DNA of 64,000 bases from Bacteroidales bacterium UBA4333. Lineage in GTDB: Bacteria > Bacteroidota > Bacteroidia > Bacteroidales > Paludibacteraceae. The stretch is taken from the NCBI GenBank assembly GCA_002394335.1, contig DGTP01000016.1, positions 124,001 to 188,000 of the forward strand, given 5' to 3'. A program made the position numbers and the translations under genes. Shown here piece after piece: positions 16,917 through 28,200 of this stretch. Every line of letters starts with the position of its first letter. Position 1 is the first letter of the stretch. The notes beneath the pieces are model-generated. The model had not been told where the DNA came from. It did no database searches and was given only the letters and a program-made list of their open reading frames with translations.

Positions 16917-18977
16917 ATGAAATCATTCAAGTCAATATTGTTTTTCGCCTTAATGGTTGGTTTGCCGGCGATGGCAAACGCTGATTTGCTGGAGGAAATT
17001 CTCTCCGGCAAGTATAACGCCAAAACACTTTCAGAGAAAGAGCAGCGTGAGTTGTTAGGCGACAGCACTACGGGGCGTTACCGCATTGAGATAGAGAACG
17101 TGAAGCCTGTCTTCAGGCATTCCACGGTGGCGGATTATTATGTCTATGACACCCAGCGCGAGACGCGCAAGTTGCTTGGCGGCGGAGGTGTCCGCGATGT
17201 ACAGATCTCGCCTAACGGTCGTTATGTCGCTTTTGTGAAGGGACAGAACCTCTACCTCCACAAGCTGGATTTCGGCACGGAGACAGCCGTCACTACCACC
17301 GAAGATCCATTCATCTTTAATGGTGTAGCCGATTGGCTCTACGAGGAGGAGTTCGGCAAGACTTGTCTCTATGCTTTTTCGCCCGACTCCAAACAGATAG
17401 CTTTCATCCGCCTCGACGAGCGTCGTGTGCCGGTGCACTATTGGGAGAACTATCTGGAGGGGCAGTACCCCGTGCTTGACTCACTCTATTATACCAAAGC
17501 AGGAGCACCTAATGCCAAGGCTTCTGTGTGTGTCTATGATATCCGTTATAAGCAGATCAGGGAGGTTGATCTGGGGACTGACAGTACGATGTATATCCCG
17601 CGTGTACGCTGGACTAATCCGGTGATAGAGAAGCAGAAAGAGGATGATCGTGCCGGAGAACTGATTATCATGACCCTCAATCGTGACCAAACCAAGATGA
17701 CTGTCCTCTCCGGCAATGCCAAATCGACGGTGATGCGTCCCCTGTATTCGGAAGACAGCAAGAACTATTATATGGACTATGAACTCTTTGACCAATGGGT
17801 TTGGCTCAAAGACAACCGTATAGTAATGCTTTCAGAGAAGGACGGCTACCGCCGCATTTATCTGGCTTCGGAGCAGGGACTTATACAGAAGAACCTGACC
17901 CCACAAGCCATGGATGTGACGGCAATCTACGGTGTGGACGAAGCGGGTGGAGTGGTCTATTACCAGGCGGCTCCAACGCCTCAGACGCGTCAGTGTTATT
18001 CCGTCTCACTCAAGGGCGGCACACCCAAGCAGCTCACTTCGGGCGATGGAATCCATTCGTTGGTGCTTTCTAATGACTATAAGCAAGCCGTTGAATGTTT
18101 CCAGTCCATCGAGCAGCCTAACCGCTACACCCTCTGTTCCCTTTCTCCGTCGGCGGTCAAGCCGGTGCGGGTGATAGAGGATAATGCGGCAGTCAGCCGG
18201 GCGTGGAAAGCACAGGAACTGAGTGAGTTGCAGTTCTGTACTATTCCGAATCACGCCAACCAGTCGTTGAATGCCTGGCTTGTCTATCCGCCCTCTTTTG
18301 ACAAGAACAAACGCTATCCGGTGGTGCTGATGCAGTATTCCGGTCCGCAGAGCCAGCGCGTGCTCAACCGTTGGCGCAAGCGTTTTGAGTATTATCTGGC
18401 TTCCCAAGGTTATGTTGTCCTTTGTGTCGATACCCGCGGTACAGATTGCCGTGGCAGAGCTTGGCGCAATGAGACGTATATGGAACTGGGGGGCAAGGAG
18501 GCGGACGACCTCATAGCAGCTGCCGAATGGCTCAAACAGCAACCTTATGTCGATAGCGGGCGTTTAGCACTGTTGGGTTGGAGTTATGGAGGATTTCAGA
18601 CCATTATGACCCTCTCGCAGCCCTCGCATCCTTTCCGTTGCGGAATAGCGATTGCACCGGTTACAGACTGGAAACTATATGACAGCGGTTACACCGAGCG
18701 TTTCATGCGCCGTCCGCAGGTCAACTACGGAGGATATAACTCTTCCGACCTCTCCCAACGGGCTGCGGATCTCACAGGCGAACTGCTTATTATCCATGGT
18801 GCATCGGACGATAATGTGCATCTGCAGAACACAATGCAGTACACCGAGGCGCTGGTGCAGGCAGGCAAGCAGTTTGAAATGCAGATTTATCCGGATGACA
18901 ATCACCAGCTCCGCCGTCGCGCCAATGCCATACATATGCACAAGCGGATAATGCGCTTCTTGGAAAAGAACCTCTGA
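16917..18977 (+). CDS. S9B prolyl oligopeptidase family protein, dipeptidyl-peptidase IV-like
   Basis: The 686-residue protein starts with a signal peptide (about 1-22). An N-terminal beta-propeller follows (about 60-440), containing the DPP-IV signature VADWLYEEEFG with its substrate-binding double Glu. The C-terminal alpha/beta hydrolase domain has GWSYGGF with nucleophile Ser556, Asp in HGASDDNVH and His in DDNHQLRR. It should remove X-Pro dipeptides from peptide N-termini in the periplasm. It is slightly shorter than the usual 720-740 residues. Confidence 0.9.
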   Translation: MKSFKSILFFALMVGLPAMANADLLEEILSGKYNAKTLSEKEQRELLGDSTTGRYRIEIENVKPVFRHSTVADYYVYDTQRETRKLLGGGGVRDVQISPNGRYVAFVKGQNLYLHKLDFGTETAVTTTEDPFIFNGVADWLYEEEFGKTCLYAFSPDSKQIAFIRLDERRVPVHYWENYLEGQYPVLDSLYYTKAGAPNAKASVCVYDIRYKQIREVDLGTDSTMYIPRVRWTNPVIEKQKEDDRAGELIIMTLNRDQTKMTVLSGNAKSTVMRPLYSEDSKNYYMDYELFDQWVWLKDNRIVMLSEKDGYRRIYLASEQGLIQKNLTPQAMDVTAIYGVDEAGGVVYYQAAPTPQTRQCYSVSLKGGTPKQLTSGDGIHSLVLSNDYKQAVECFQSIEQPNRYTLCSLSPSAVKPVRVIEDNAAVSRAWKAQELSELQFCTIPNHANQSLNAWLVYPPSFDKNKRYPVVLMQYSGPQSQRVLNRWRKRFEYYLASQGYVVLCVDTRGTDCRGRAWRNETYMELGGKEADDLIAAAEWLKQQPYVDSGRLALLGWSYGGFQTIMTLSQPSHPFRCGIAIAPVTDWKLYDSGYTERFMRRPQVNYGGYNSSDLSQRAADLTGELLIIHGASDDNVHLQNTMQYTEALVQAGKQFEMQIYPDDNHQLRRRANAIHMHKRIMRFLEKNL

Positions 18978-18980
18978 TTT

Positions 18981-19001
18981 TTAATTCTTAATTCTTAAAT
19001 A
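18981..19001. repeat. Heptamer tract between the DPP-IV-like and MFS genes
   Basis: Units TTAATTC, TTAATTC and TTAAATA fill most of the 31-bp junction between the stop at 18977 and the start at 19009. Confidence 0.7.
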
Positions 19002-19008
19002 TAGTATT

Positions 19009-20262
19009 ATGGAAAAGAAACAAAACAAATCTTTGACAATTATCACGATTGTTGCGATGATGTTTCTCTACGCAATGATCTCGTTTGTCACTAATCTGGC
19101 AGCCCCGGTGGGTAAGATCTGGGGCGCTTCGTTCGACGATCCTGCACAAGCAGAGCGAATGGGAATGTTGGGAAACCTCTTCAATTTCCTGGCTTATCTC
19201 ATCATGGGTATTCCTGCCGGTAATTTCCTTGCCAAACACGGTTACAAGAAAACGGCGCTTACGGCTATCTTCCTGGGTTTCCTGGGTATCTCTGTCCAGT
19301 GGCTGAGTGGCGTGGTAGACAGCTTCTATGTCTATCTCTTTGGCGCTTTGTTGGGCGGATTTTGCGTTTGCATGCTTAACACGGTTGTCAATCCGATGCT
19401 CAATCTTCTCGGCGGTGGCGGAAACCGTGGAAACCAACTCAATCTGGTAGGTGGTACATTGAACTCCCTGTCCGGTTCTCTTACGCCGATGTTGGTAGGA
19501 GCTATTGTGGGCGAGAGCCTTGCCGGAAAAGAGATTGATGATGTCAATATAGTACTTTATATTGCGATGGCTGTCTTTGCTGTCATTTATCTGGTTATCA
19601 GTCTTACTCCTATTGCAGAACCTGCAGGAGCCGGACAGCAAGTCACTTATGAGCGCAGCCCGTGGGCGTTCCGTCATCTCACGCTCGGTGTGATTGCTAT
19701 CTTCTTCTATGTGGGTGTTGAGGTCGGTATTCCGGCTACTTTGATTTCGTATCTTACTCCCAAAGTCGGCTTTGCTGTAGCCGGATTTATTGCCGGAAGA
19801 TATTGGATATTGATGTTGATCGGCCGTTTTATCGGTTCGGCAATCGGAGGCAAAGTCAGCAGCCGTACCATGGTCATTTGCGTGGCTTCTGTGGCTATAG
19901 CTTTGATGGTGGCTGCGATGGTTATCGGCGATAGCATCATGGTCAAGACCATTGTCCGTGGAGAGGTGATGATGGTGCCTCTGGCTTCTACGCTCCTTGT
20001 CCTCTGCGGTCTCTGCACCTCGGTGATGTGGACTTCGATCTTTAATATGGCTACCGAGGGACTGGGCAAATACACTGCCAAAGCTTCCGGTATATTCATG
20101 ATGATGGTTGTCGGTGGCGGCATTGTGCCTTATATCCAGTCGTTGATTGCTGCCCATAACTGCCTGGCAAGTTATATTGTACCGGTTATCGGCGTTGCGT
20201 TCATTCTCTTCTACGCCCTTTGGGGTAGCAAGAATGTCAATACGGACATCAAAGTGGATTAA
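19009..20262 (+). CDS. MFS sugar transporter, FHS (glucose/galactose/fucose symporter) type
   Basis: The 417-residue protein has about 12 hydrophobic helices. Features of the FHS family are FLYAMISFVTNLAAPVGKIW in helix 1, GNLFNFLAYLIMGIPAGNF, and the long motif ending in GNQLNLVGGTLNSLSGSLTP around residues 145-165. The family brings in hexoses with protons. The next gene is a ROK-family sugar kinase 35 bp downstream, and the two together look like an uptake-and-phosphorylation module. Confidence 0.85.
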   Translation: MEKKQNKSLTIITIVAMMFLYAMISFVTNLAAPVGKIWGASFDDPAQAERMGMLGNLFNFLAYLIMGIPAGNFLAKHGYKKTALTAIFLGFLGISVQWLSGVVDSFYVYLFGALLGGFCVCMLNTVVNPMLNLLGGGGNRGNQLNLVGGTLNSLSGSLTPMLVGAIVGESLAGKEIDDVNIVLYIAMAVFAVIYLVISLTPIAEPAGAGQQVTYERSPWAFRHLTLGVIAIFFYVGVEVGIPATLISYLTPKVGFAVAGFIAGRYWILMLIGRFIGSAIGGKVSSRTMVICVASVAIALMVAAMVIGDSIMVKTIVRGEVMMVPLASTLLVLCGLCTSVMWTSIFNMATEGLGKYTAKASGIFMMMVVGGGIVPYIQSLIAAHNCLASYIVPVIGVAFILFYALWGSKNVNTDIKVD

Positions 20263-20292
20263 TCTTCTAATTTTCAAATCTTCAAATCTTCA
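20261..20292. repeat. Octamer tract between transporter and kinase
   Basis: Four 8-bp units, AATCTTCT, AATTTTCA, AATCTTCA and AATCTTCA, fill almost the whole junction between the transporter stop and the kinase start at 20298. Confidence 0.75.
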
Positions 20293-20297
20293 AACAT

Positions 20298-21254
20298 ATG
20301 AAAAAATACGCTTTAGGAATTGACTTGGGCGGAACAGGCACCAAGTTTGGTTTGGTTAGTGAAGACGGACAAGTGCTCCGTAGTAGTTCTATTCCGACCC
20401 CTCAATACCCCAATATCGAAGAGTATTGCGATGTGCTTTGTGCCGGTCTCAAACGCCTTGTGGCAGACGAAGGCATCGAGTTGTCTGATGTGGTCGGCAT
20501 CGGTTGTGGTGCACCTAACGCCAACTACTACTCCGGATGTATCGAGCAGGCACCCAATCTGCCGTGGAAGGGTATTGTGCCGCTGACGAAACTCATCAGC
20601 GAGCGGATGGGTATCAAGTGTACCATCACCAACGATGCCAATGCGGCGGCACAGGGAGAGATGGTGTACGGCTCGGCGCGTGGAATGAAGAACTTCATCG
20701 TCATCACCCTCGGTACCGGTGTCGGTTCGGGTATTGTCATTGACGGCAAACTGCTCTACGGACACGATGGCTTTGCAGGCGAACTCGGTCACTGCAAGAT
20801 CGACCACTCCGGCAACGGACGCCTCTGCGGATGCGGACAGAAAGGATGTATCGAGGCGTACGCTTCGGCTACCGGCGTGGCACGTACCGCCAGGGAGATC
20901 ATCACCGCTACTACGCAACCCACCTTGCTCCGTAATGTGGCAGATATTGACAATATCACCTCCAAAGATGTCTTTGACGCTGCTGAGAAAGGTGACCTCG
21001 TTGCCAAGCAGATCTTCGATTATACAGGTCATCTCTTGGGACAGAAACTCGCTGATTATGTGCATTTCTCAGCACCGGAGGCGATTATCCTTTTCGGTGG
21101 ACTCACCAAGGCGGGGCACTGGATTATGGATCCTATCCGGGAGGCACTGGAAGAGAACCTCTTCCCCATCTGGAAAGGCAAGATTCCTGTTTCTGTCTCC
21201 AATCTCAAAGATTCTGACGCAGCCATCCTGGGCGCCTCGTCTCTCGCATGGTAA
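20298..21254 (+). CDS. ROK-family glucokinase
   Basis: The 318-residue protein has the ATP-binding motif GIDLGGTGTKFG at its start. The sugar-binding and catalytic segment TNDANAAAQGEMVYG is central. The ROK signature is GELGHCKI followed by the zinc-binding CGCGQKGCIEAYAS. It phosphorylates glucose or a related hexose in the cytoplasm with ATP. The link to the preceding FHS transporter supports a sugar-uptake role. Its stop overlaps the start of the deacetylase gene by 7 bp. Confidence 0.9.
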   Translation: MKKYALGIDLGGTGTKFGLVSEDGQVLRSSSIPTPQYPNIEEYCDVLCAGLKRLVADEGIELSDVVGIGCGAPNANYYSGCIEQAPNLPWKGIVPLTKLISERMGIKCTITNDANAAAQGEMVYGSARGMKNFIVITLGTGVGSGIVIDGKLLYGHDGFAGELGHCKIDHSGNGRLCGCGQKGCIEAYASATGVARTAREIITATTQPTLLRNVADIDNITSKDVFDAAEKGDLVAKQIFDYTGHLLGQKLADYVHFSAPEAIILFGGLTKAGHWIMDPIREALEENLFPIWKGKIPVSVSNLKDSDAAILGASSLAW

Positions 21255-21934
21255 ACGCTTTCAGGTCTATATGGCAGACCCTCTATCCGTACGGTATTTT
21301 CCGTGCGGATAGAAGGACTGTACTGACCGGCAAAGGAGAAAAACCTGTCGCCTATCTTACTTTTGACGACGGACCCATTCCCGAAGTCACACCTCTTATC
21401 CTTGCTATCCTTCGCCGGTATGGGGCGAAGGCTGCTTTCTTTATGGTGGGAGAGAATATAGAAAAACACCCGGAGGTCTTTGAGGCTGTCGTCCGGGACG
21501 GACACACGGTGGCGAACCATACATACAACCACCTCAAAGGCTTCCATTGCTCCACTGCCGGATACCTGGCGAATGTGGCGAAATGTCAGGAGGCAATAGA
21601 ACGGCATTGGTCATGTCTTGCTCCGGTTCCAAACCGGTCTTCAAATCCTCACCTATACAGGCCTCCTTACGGCAAGGCGACTTTCTTGCAGCGCCGGGCT
21701 TTGAGTAGGATGGGGTATAAGATCGTTTTTTGGGATATACTCACGCGTGACTATAGTCCGAAGGTCACGCCGGAACAGATTCTTGCCAAGGTGAAGCGGC
21801 AGATCCGTCCGGGGGCGATCATCAATTTTCACGATTCTGTTAAGTCCGCACCTCGCACTCCGGAAATCCTACCTGCCGTCATCGAATACCTCTATTCGCA
21901 AGGCTACGAACTCCTGCCCTTGGGTATTGACTGA
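21248..21934 (+). CDS. NodB-type polysaccharide deacetylase
   Basis: The 228-residue protein is a CE4 deacetylase. Motif 1 is TFDDGP (catalytic base and metal Asp). Motif 2 is HTYNH (two metal His). Later motifs are RPPYG, FWDILTRDYSP and INFHDS. It removes N-acetyl groups from a glycan such as peptidoglycan or a chitin-like polymer. There is no signal peptide or N-terminal anchor, so it could act in the cytoplasm or use a non-classical route. It overlaps the ROK kinase gene and ends the operon. A terminator follows at 22042. Confidence 0.88.
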   Translation: MVNAFRSIWQTLYPYGIFRADRRTVLTGKGEKPVAYLTFDDGPIPEVTPLILAILRRYGAKAAFFMVGENIEKHPEVFEAVVRDGHTVANHTYNHLKGFHCSTAGYLANVAKCQEAIERHWSCLAPVPNRSSNPHLYRPPYGKATFLQRRALSRMGYKIVFWDILTRDYSPKVTPEQILAKVKRQIRPGAIINFHDSVKSAPRTPEILPAVIEYLYSQGYELLPLGID

Positions 21935-22041
21935 CGCTGTACGAGGATAGTGCGCGCGACAGCACCGCTTCTAAAGCACTCAAAGGGTTTTGTCGGTTTT
22001 TGTTTATTTTTTAGTGGACAGTACTGTTTGTGTGACAATAT

Positions 22042-22066
22042 ACACCTCTGCGGAGGTGTTTTTTTG
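22042..22066 (+). terminator. Rho-independent terminator after the deacetylase gene
   Basis: ACACCTC (22042-22048) pairs with GAGGTGT (22053-22059), followed by seven T residues. It separates the sugar operon from the giant LRR gene. Confidence 0.85.
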
Positions 22067-22115
22067 TCTTTTTGATGCGATATTCGCCGTATTTTTTGAA
22101 AAAGTGTCAAAAATA

Positions 22116-22147
22116 TTTGGCGGATTAAAATATTTTTATTACCTTTG
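22116..22147 (+). promoter_or_regulatory. Bacteroidetes-type promoter of the giant LRR gene
   Basis: TTTG (22116-22119), 20-nt spacer, TACCTTTG (22140-22147). The leader to the ATG at 22220 is about 65-70 nt. Confidence 0.8.
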
Positions 22148-22219
22148 CGCCGGATTTTGTGTAAAAATGATTATTTTGACGAGTCCTTCTAAAGATTGTG
22201 TAACCAAAACTTATCAGAT

Positions 22220-25200
22220 ATGAAGAAAAATTTACATTTTTTTATTATTTCGGCTCTTTTGCTCTGCGAAGCCCTCTTTTTCGGGGGGGGTATGGCATTC
22301 GCGGACGACTTCGGTACGAATCTGACTTACACCATTAGCAGCAGTAGTGATACTTTAACGATTTTTGTTAAATCGGGTTATACTACGGGTTCTATGCCTT
22401 ATTGGAATAATACAAGCAGTTCGCCCCTCCATTATACCAATCGTCCTTGGGAAGATAGCAAAACCACCATTACGACCGTCATTATCAACAAAGGTGTCAA
22501 AAATATCGGTAGTTATGCTTTTTATGGTTTTACAGCGCTTTCTACCGTTAAATTTGGTACAAGCACTACAGATACATGTAGTATCGATTCTGTCGGCATA
22601 TATGCGTTTTATAATTGTAAAGCTCTCGCTACTGTAAGTTGCTATGGCCCTTCTCCAACGCGTGCTCCGGCTCGTTGGGCAGCAATTGGTTTTAATGGAT
22701 TGTCGGCAACTCCGTTCTATGCTTCTACGGCTGCAACTAAAAAACTTTGTATGAATGGTACATCCAACACGTCAACTATAACAATACCATCTGGAGTTAA
22801 GGAAATTAAGTCATATGCTTTTTACAAAGCCCCTACAACGACTATTAAATTATCATCTTCTGTAAAAAAAATAGGTTCTTCTGCATTTAATAGTTCAGCA
22901 TTAACAACAATTTATTTAGGAACGGGATATACAGACTTATGTAATATAGACACCATCAAAAGTTATGCATTTTCTGGCTGTACAGCATTAGCTACAATAT
23001 ATTGCTATGGTGGTATCGCAAAATGGCTTGCAATCTATATGAGTGCAATGACTGCTAATCCGTTCTGTGCATCTACAGCAGCGACTAAGAAATTTTATTT
23101 GGATGGCACATCTATTACTACATTGACTATTCCGGAAGGAGTAACTGAAATTAAAAATTATGCTTTTTACAAGCACTCCTATCTAACAAAGGTTTCACTA
23201 CCTTCGACCGTATCGTCAGTGGGAGGCTATGCATTTGCTTATTGTACTGGTTTGACCGACTTTGTGGCGTTGCCCGCAATACCTCCAAGTACAACGATTT
23301 ATACATTCAACAATACTACTATTGCCTCTGTCAATTTGTATGTAGCATCCGCAGCTGCTGCAACTGCATATGGTACAGCCGATAGATGGAAAGATTTTGC
23401 AACAAGATCTACTACATTTGAAGATGAATGCGGTGCAAGCGGTGACAATATTACTTTTGTGTTGAATTTCGCTGATCATTCTTTAACCCTCACGGGATCT
23501 GGTGCGATGGCTACATATTCCACTTCTACTAAAGCGCCATGGTACACATTCAAAGATGATATACACACTATCTCAATAGGCAGCGGCATAACGGGTATTG
23601 GTGCGTACGCATTCAAAGACTGCGCCAACGTCACGAGTGCCTCGATTCCGGCATCCATTACATCCATTGGCAGTAGTGCCTTTGATGGTTGCAAAGCGAT
23701 GACGAGTTATTCGTATGCAGGCACAATTGCACAATGGTTAGGTATTACATTCGGCGGCAGTTCATCTAACCCGATGTGTAATGTGAAGAAATGTTATGCG
23801 AATGGAAGTACTGAGGTAAACAATCTGGTAATTCCAGATGGAATAACAACAATAGGCAACTATGCTTTTTACCAATGCTCAGGATTAACTTCTGTAACGT
23901 TGCCTGCTTCATTAACCACTGTTAATAATAATGCGTTTGCTACTTGTACCAACATAGCAAATACGAATTTCTTAGGAACGATTGATCAGTGGTGTAGTAT
24001 TTCTTTCAACAGCACTGCTTGTAATCCTGCCTTTTTTAGTAAACAATTAAGCATCAATGGGATAGAGCAAACGGATATTTATCTGTCGGATGAGTTGACA
24101 GAAATAAAAAACTACACGTTTTACGATAATGCGGCATTGACAAGTATCTCAGTTAAAAACACTACTACTATTCGTCCCAACGCACTAACAAATTGCGCAG
24201 CCGACATTGTAGTTCGTGGAGAGTTGTCCGCAGACTTTGGTACGGGTCTTCATTGGTCACTATTAGATGGAGTATTGACCATTTCTGGCGAAGGAGCAAT
24301 GCCTATAACATATGCTACGGGTGGTGCTCCATGGTATCCATATAGAAATTCTATCAACAAGATTATTGTTGAAGAAGGAATAACTCGTATTGGTAAATAC
24401 TGTTTTGAGAAGATTACCAATACTTGTGGTGTGTTCTTGCCCGAATCATTAACGAATATTGATAACTATGCATTCTACGGTTCAACCGGAATCGCATATA
24501 TTGTATCAAAAAATACTACTCCTCCTGCTATCCCGGCAGTTCAGAATGGAGGGCAATATTCATATGCATCGCACACTTTCTATAATGTTCCTACAACGTC
24601 TGCCATTTATGTACCATCGGGATCAGAGTCAGATTATGCCAGTGCGGTAACAACTGGTTACAATACAAGCGATGGCTGGAAACGATTCTCTAATATTTGT
24701 GCGTACAATGGTACTTGCGGTGCAACAGGAAACGAAGCGAACGTGACATGGCTCTTTGATCCGGGTACGGGTGCTTTGACTATTTCCGGTACTGGTGCTA
24801 TGGCAGATTTTGCTAATTCTACCTCTATGCCGTGGAATAACTTCAAGACAAATATTACATCTGTTGTCATTGAGAGCGGAGTGACTAATATCGGTCAATA
24901 TTCTTTCAACGGTTGTTCTGGTTTAACGTCTATTACAATCCCTGCATCCGTTACTACCTTTAACACTTTGTCCTTCTCTGGCTGCAACGGCCTGACAACG
25001 GTTAATTTCCTTGGCACAGCCAACCAGTGGGCAAGTTGTACGTTTGGAAGTACTACGGGAAACCCTGCCTATTATGCAAGATCTTTGTATTTGAATGGTG
25101 CACTTATGACGGAGTGTACAATCTCTGTTCCTATAAGTTCCAATGCCTTCAATTATAACACATCGCTTACATCGGTTACATTGGCAAATGGTTGTACTTC

Positions 25201-28200
25201 TGTTGGCTCAAGTGCATTTAGCAGTTGTTCCAATTTGAGTAGTCTTACCATTTCTCCGAGCGTAACATCATTTGCCGGTTCAGCATTCAGTTCCTGTACA
25301 AAGTTAGACAAGGCGCAAGACGGTAGTGTGAATTATTTAGGCTCCGCAGATCAGTGGGCGGCTATTGATTTCAGTGGTTCTTCTGCCAACCCTGCTTATT
25401 ACAGCAAGAGTCTGAAATTGAATGGTTCAACTCTAACGAATTGCACTATTTCTGTGGACATTAAACCTTATACGTTCTATAGAAACTTGGACCTCGTGTC
25501 TCTGGCATTGGGCGCTAATACCAAAGTTGTAGGAGGAAGTGCGTTCTATTCATGTTCTGCATTAGAAACCATTACTTGTACGGCATCTACACCGTTAGAT
25601 AGTATTGCCGGCTCGGCATTTTATGATTGTACTGCTTTAAGAGAGATAACACTTCCTGCTTCGTTGAGAAAAGTGATGGGTAGTGCTTTCAGTAATGATA
25701 ATGCATTATTGGCATCTGCGGGAGGTAGTGTGGATTTCTTAGGTACAGCAGATCAATGGGCAAGTATTGATTTCGCTTCTAATACAGCTAACCCGGCCAA
25801 TTTAGCACAGAGCTTGAAACTGTATGGTGTCACGTTAGAAAATTGTACTATATCCGTCCCTGTAAAAGAGAATACATTCTATAAAAATAAAAGCCTTACA
25901 TCCTTGACGCTTAATTCGGGTTGTACATCCATTGCCAGTGGCGCATTTGAAGACTGTTCAAATATTGCAGGTACGTTGACTATTCCGTCCACAATGACGG
26001 CGATTGGCTCTTCTGCCTTTAGAGAGTGTACTTCTTTGACTGGTTTGGATTTGTCCGCCGCAAATAGTTTGCAGACAATTGGCGCTTCTGCTTTCTGGCA
26101 AGATGCTGCCATAGAAGGTGATTTGTATATACCGGCAACTGTTACATCTGTAGGCGGAGGAGCATTTAATACCATGTCGGAAATAACGGCTATCTATGCT
26201 ATGCCGGCTACTGTTCCGACTGGTGCAAATCAATATACGTTCGGTGGATTTGACACATCTATTCCGTTCTATGTAACATCCTCGGCGGCGGCTTCCAATT
26301 ACGCAGCAGCTCAATACTGGCAGGAGTTTACGAATGTAAATTACTTGGGATATTGTGGAGCAGAGGAAGGAGGACTCAATCTGACATGGACGTATAACCC
26401 AGCTTCACATATCCTTACTATCTCCGGTACAGGAGCTATGGCGGATTATGCTAATTCTACCGCTATGCCGTGGAATAGCATAAAAACAAACATAACATCC
26501 GTTGTGATAGAAGAGGGTGTAACTACTATTGGCAATTATGCTTTCTATGGCTGTTCTGCATTGGCATCTGTCACATTCCCGGAAACATTCAGTACTATTG
26601 GCAATTATGCTTTCTACAATTGTTCCGGGCTGACTGCCATTGCTTTACCGGAAGGAATAACAGCTACCGGCAATAGCGTGTTCTACGGTTGTACCTCTCT
26701 GGCGTCCGTAACTCTACCAAACACGCTCACTTCCATCGGTAGCAATGCCTTCCATTCCAATGCATTTACTTCAATCTACATTCCTAATAGTGTAACATCT
26801 ATAGGCTTGTCTGCGTTCAAGAATTGCAGCAGTTTGACGAGTATTACTATTCCTGAAAATGTAACGAGTATTGGTGCATCAGCTTTTAGTTCATGTACAC
26901 ATGTAGAAACAATTAATTTCAATGCAGTAAACATGAGTGATTTTACGACACATGCTAATAGCGGAAATAGTGGTGCAACAGTAGGTGATATGTTTAATTC
27001 TTGTGGCTCGGCAGGAGACGGTATAGTGCTGAATATAGGCGATGCTGTACAGCATATACCGAATTATATTTTCTATCCGGGAGATTCATATGGTCATATA
27101 CAGACAGGAGCAAAGATTGTGTCTGTATTGTTTGGCGATGATTCCAATTGCACTTCGATCGGTGCAAATGCATTTAAGGGTATAAGCAGTTTACGAACGC
27201 TACAATTACCTTCCAGCATGGAGACAATAGGCAGTATGGCTTTCAATGATTGTGGCAATATTGAAACTATATATTCGGGGGCAGTTACCCCACCTGTGCT
27301 TGACAGTTCTTTCCCGTCATCGTCTTCAATAATTTTGTATCTCCCGCATGACATTGACGTTAAGGAAGCCTATCGTGCAGCGAGCGGGTGGAGTAGTTTC
27401 ACGGAAGAGAACACCTATCCGAAGATTGTGCAGTTTGACCTCAACGGAAAGTCCGGCACGATCCCGGATCCGCAGTTCTTCGATGATAAAACTTCGAAGG
27501 CTGCTGCACCTGCTACTCCTGCGGATGATGGCTATTATACCTTCGATCAATGGACTACAGACGCCTCTGGCGCATCGCCCTTTACGTTCGCTTCAACAAA
27601 TATTACTGCCGACCTCACCCTCTATGCCAAATGGACGGAGAATATATTCTCGTTTGCGGATACAGACACGGACAACAGCAATATCGCTGCTGCGGAGGGC
27701 AAAAAGGCTTCTTCCGTCACCATCGTTCGTACTGTCTGGAAGGACGGCTATTATAACACCCTCTGTCTGCCGTTCAGCCTCTCGGCTAACGAGATCGCAA
27801 CCTCGCCTCTTGCAGGCTATAAAGCTCTCAAACGGCTCAGTACTGCCACTGTTACCGGTACTGGCGAAAACCGCGTGCTCAATATCCAACTGGAGCCGAT
27901 AACCGCTATTACTGCCGGCGAACCGTTCCTCATCAGTTACGAAGCAGGCGAAAATATCACTAATCCTGTCTTTAACAATGTAACCGTCACAGCTGCTACG
28001 CCGGGCAGCATCCATGCCGGTGACGTGACATGCTACGGTATCTATGCGCGTACCGGCCTTGGCGATGCGAACACCAACCTCTTCCTCGGCACGAACAACA
28101 CGCTTTACTGGCCGAAGGATGCCGAACACAGCACTATGAACGGTCTCAGGGCGTACTTCTCCATTGACTCTTCCGGGCCTGCTTATGCCGGAATGCGTGT

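Noticed and set aside
18988..20277. 429-codon minus-strand ORF
   Set aside because: Antisense to the FHS transporter gene; the His/Arg/Asp/Asn-rich sequence is a mirror of membrane-helix codons.
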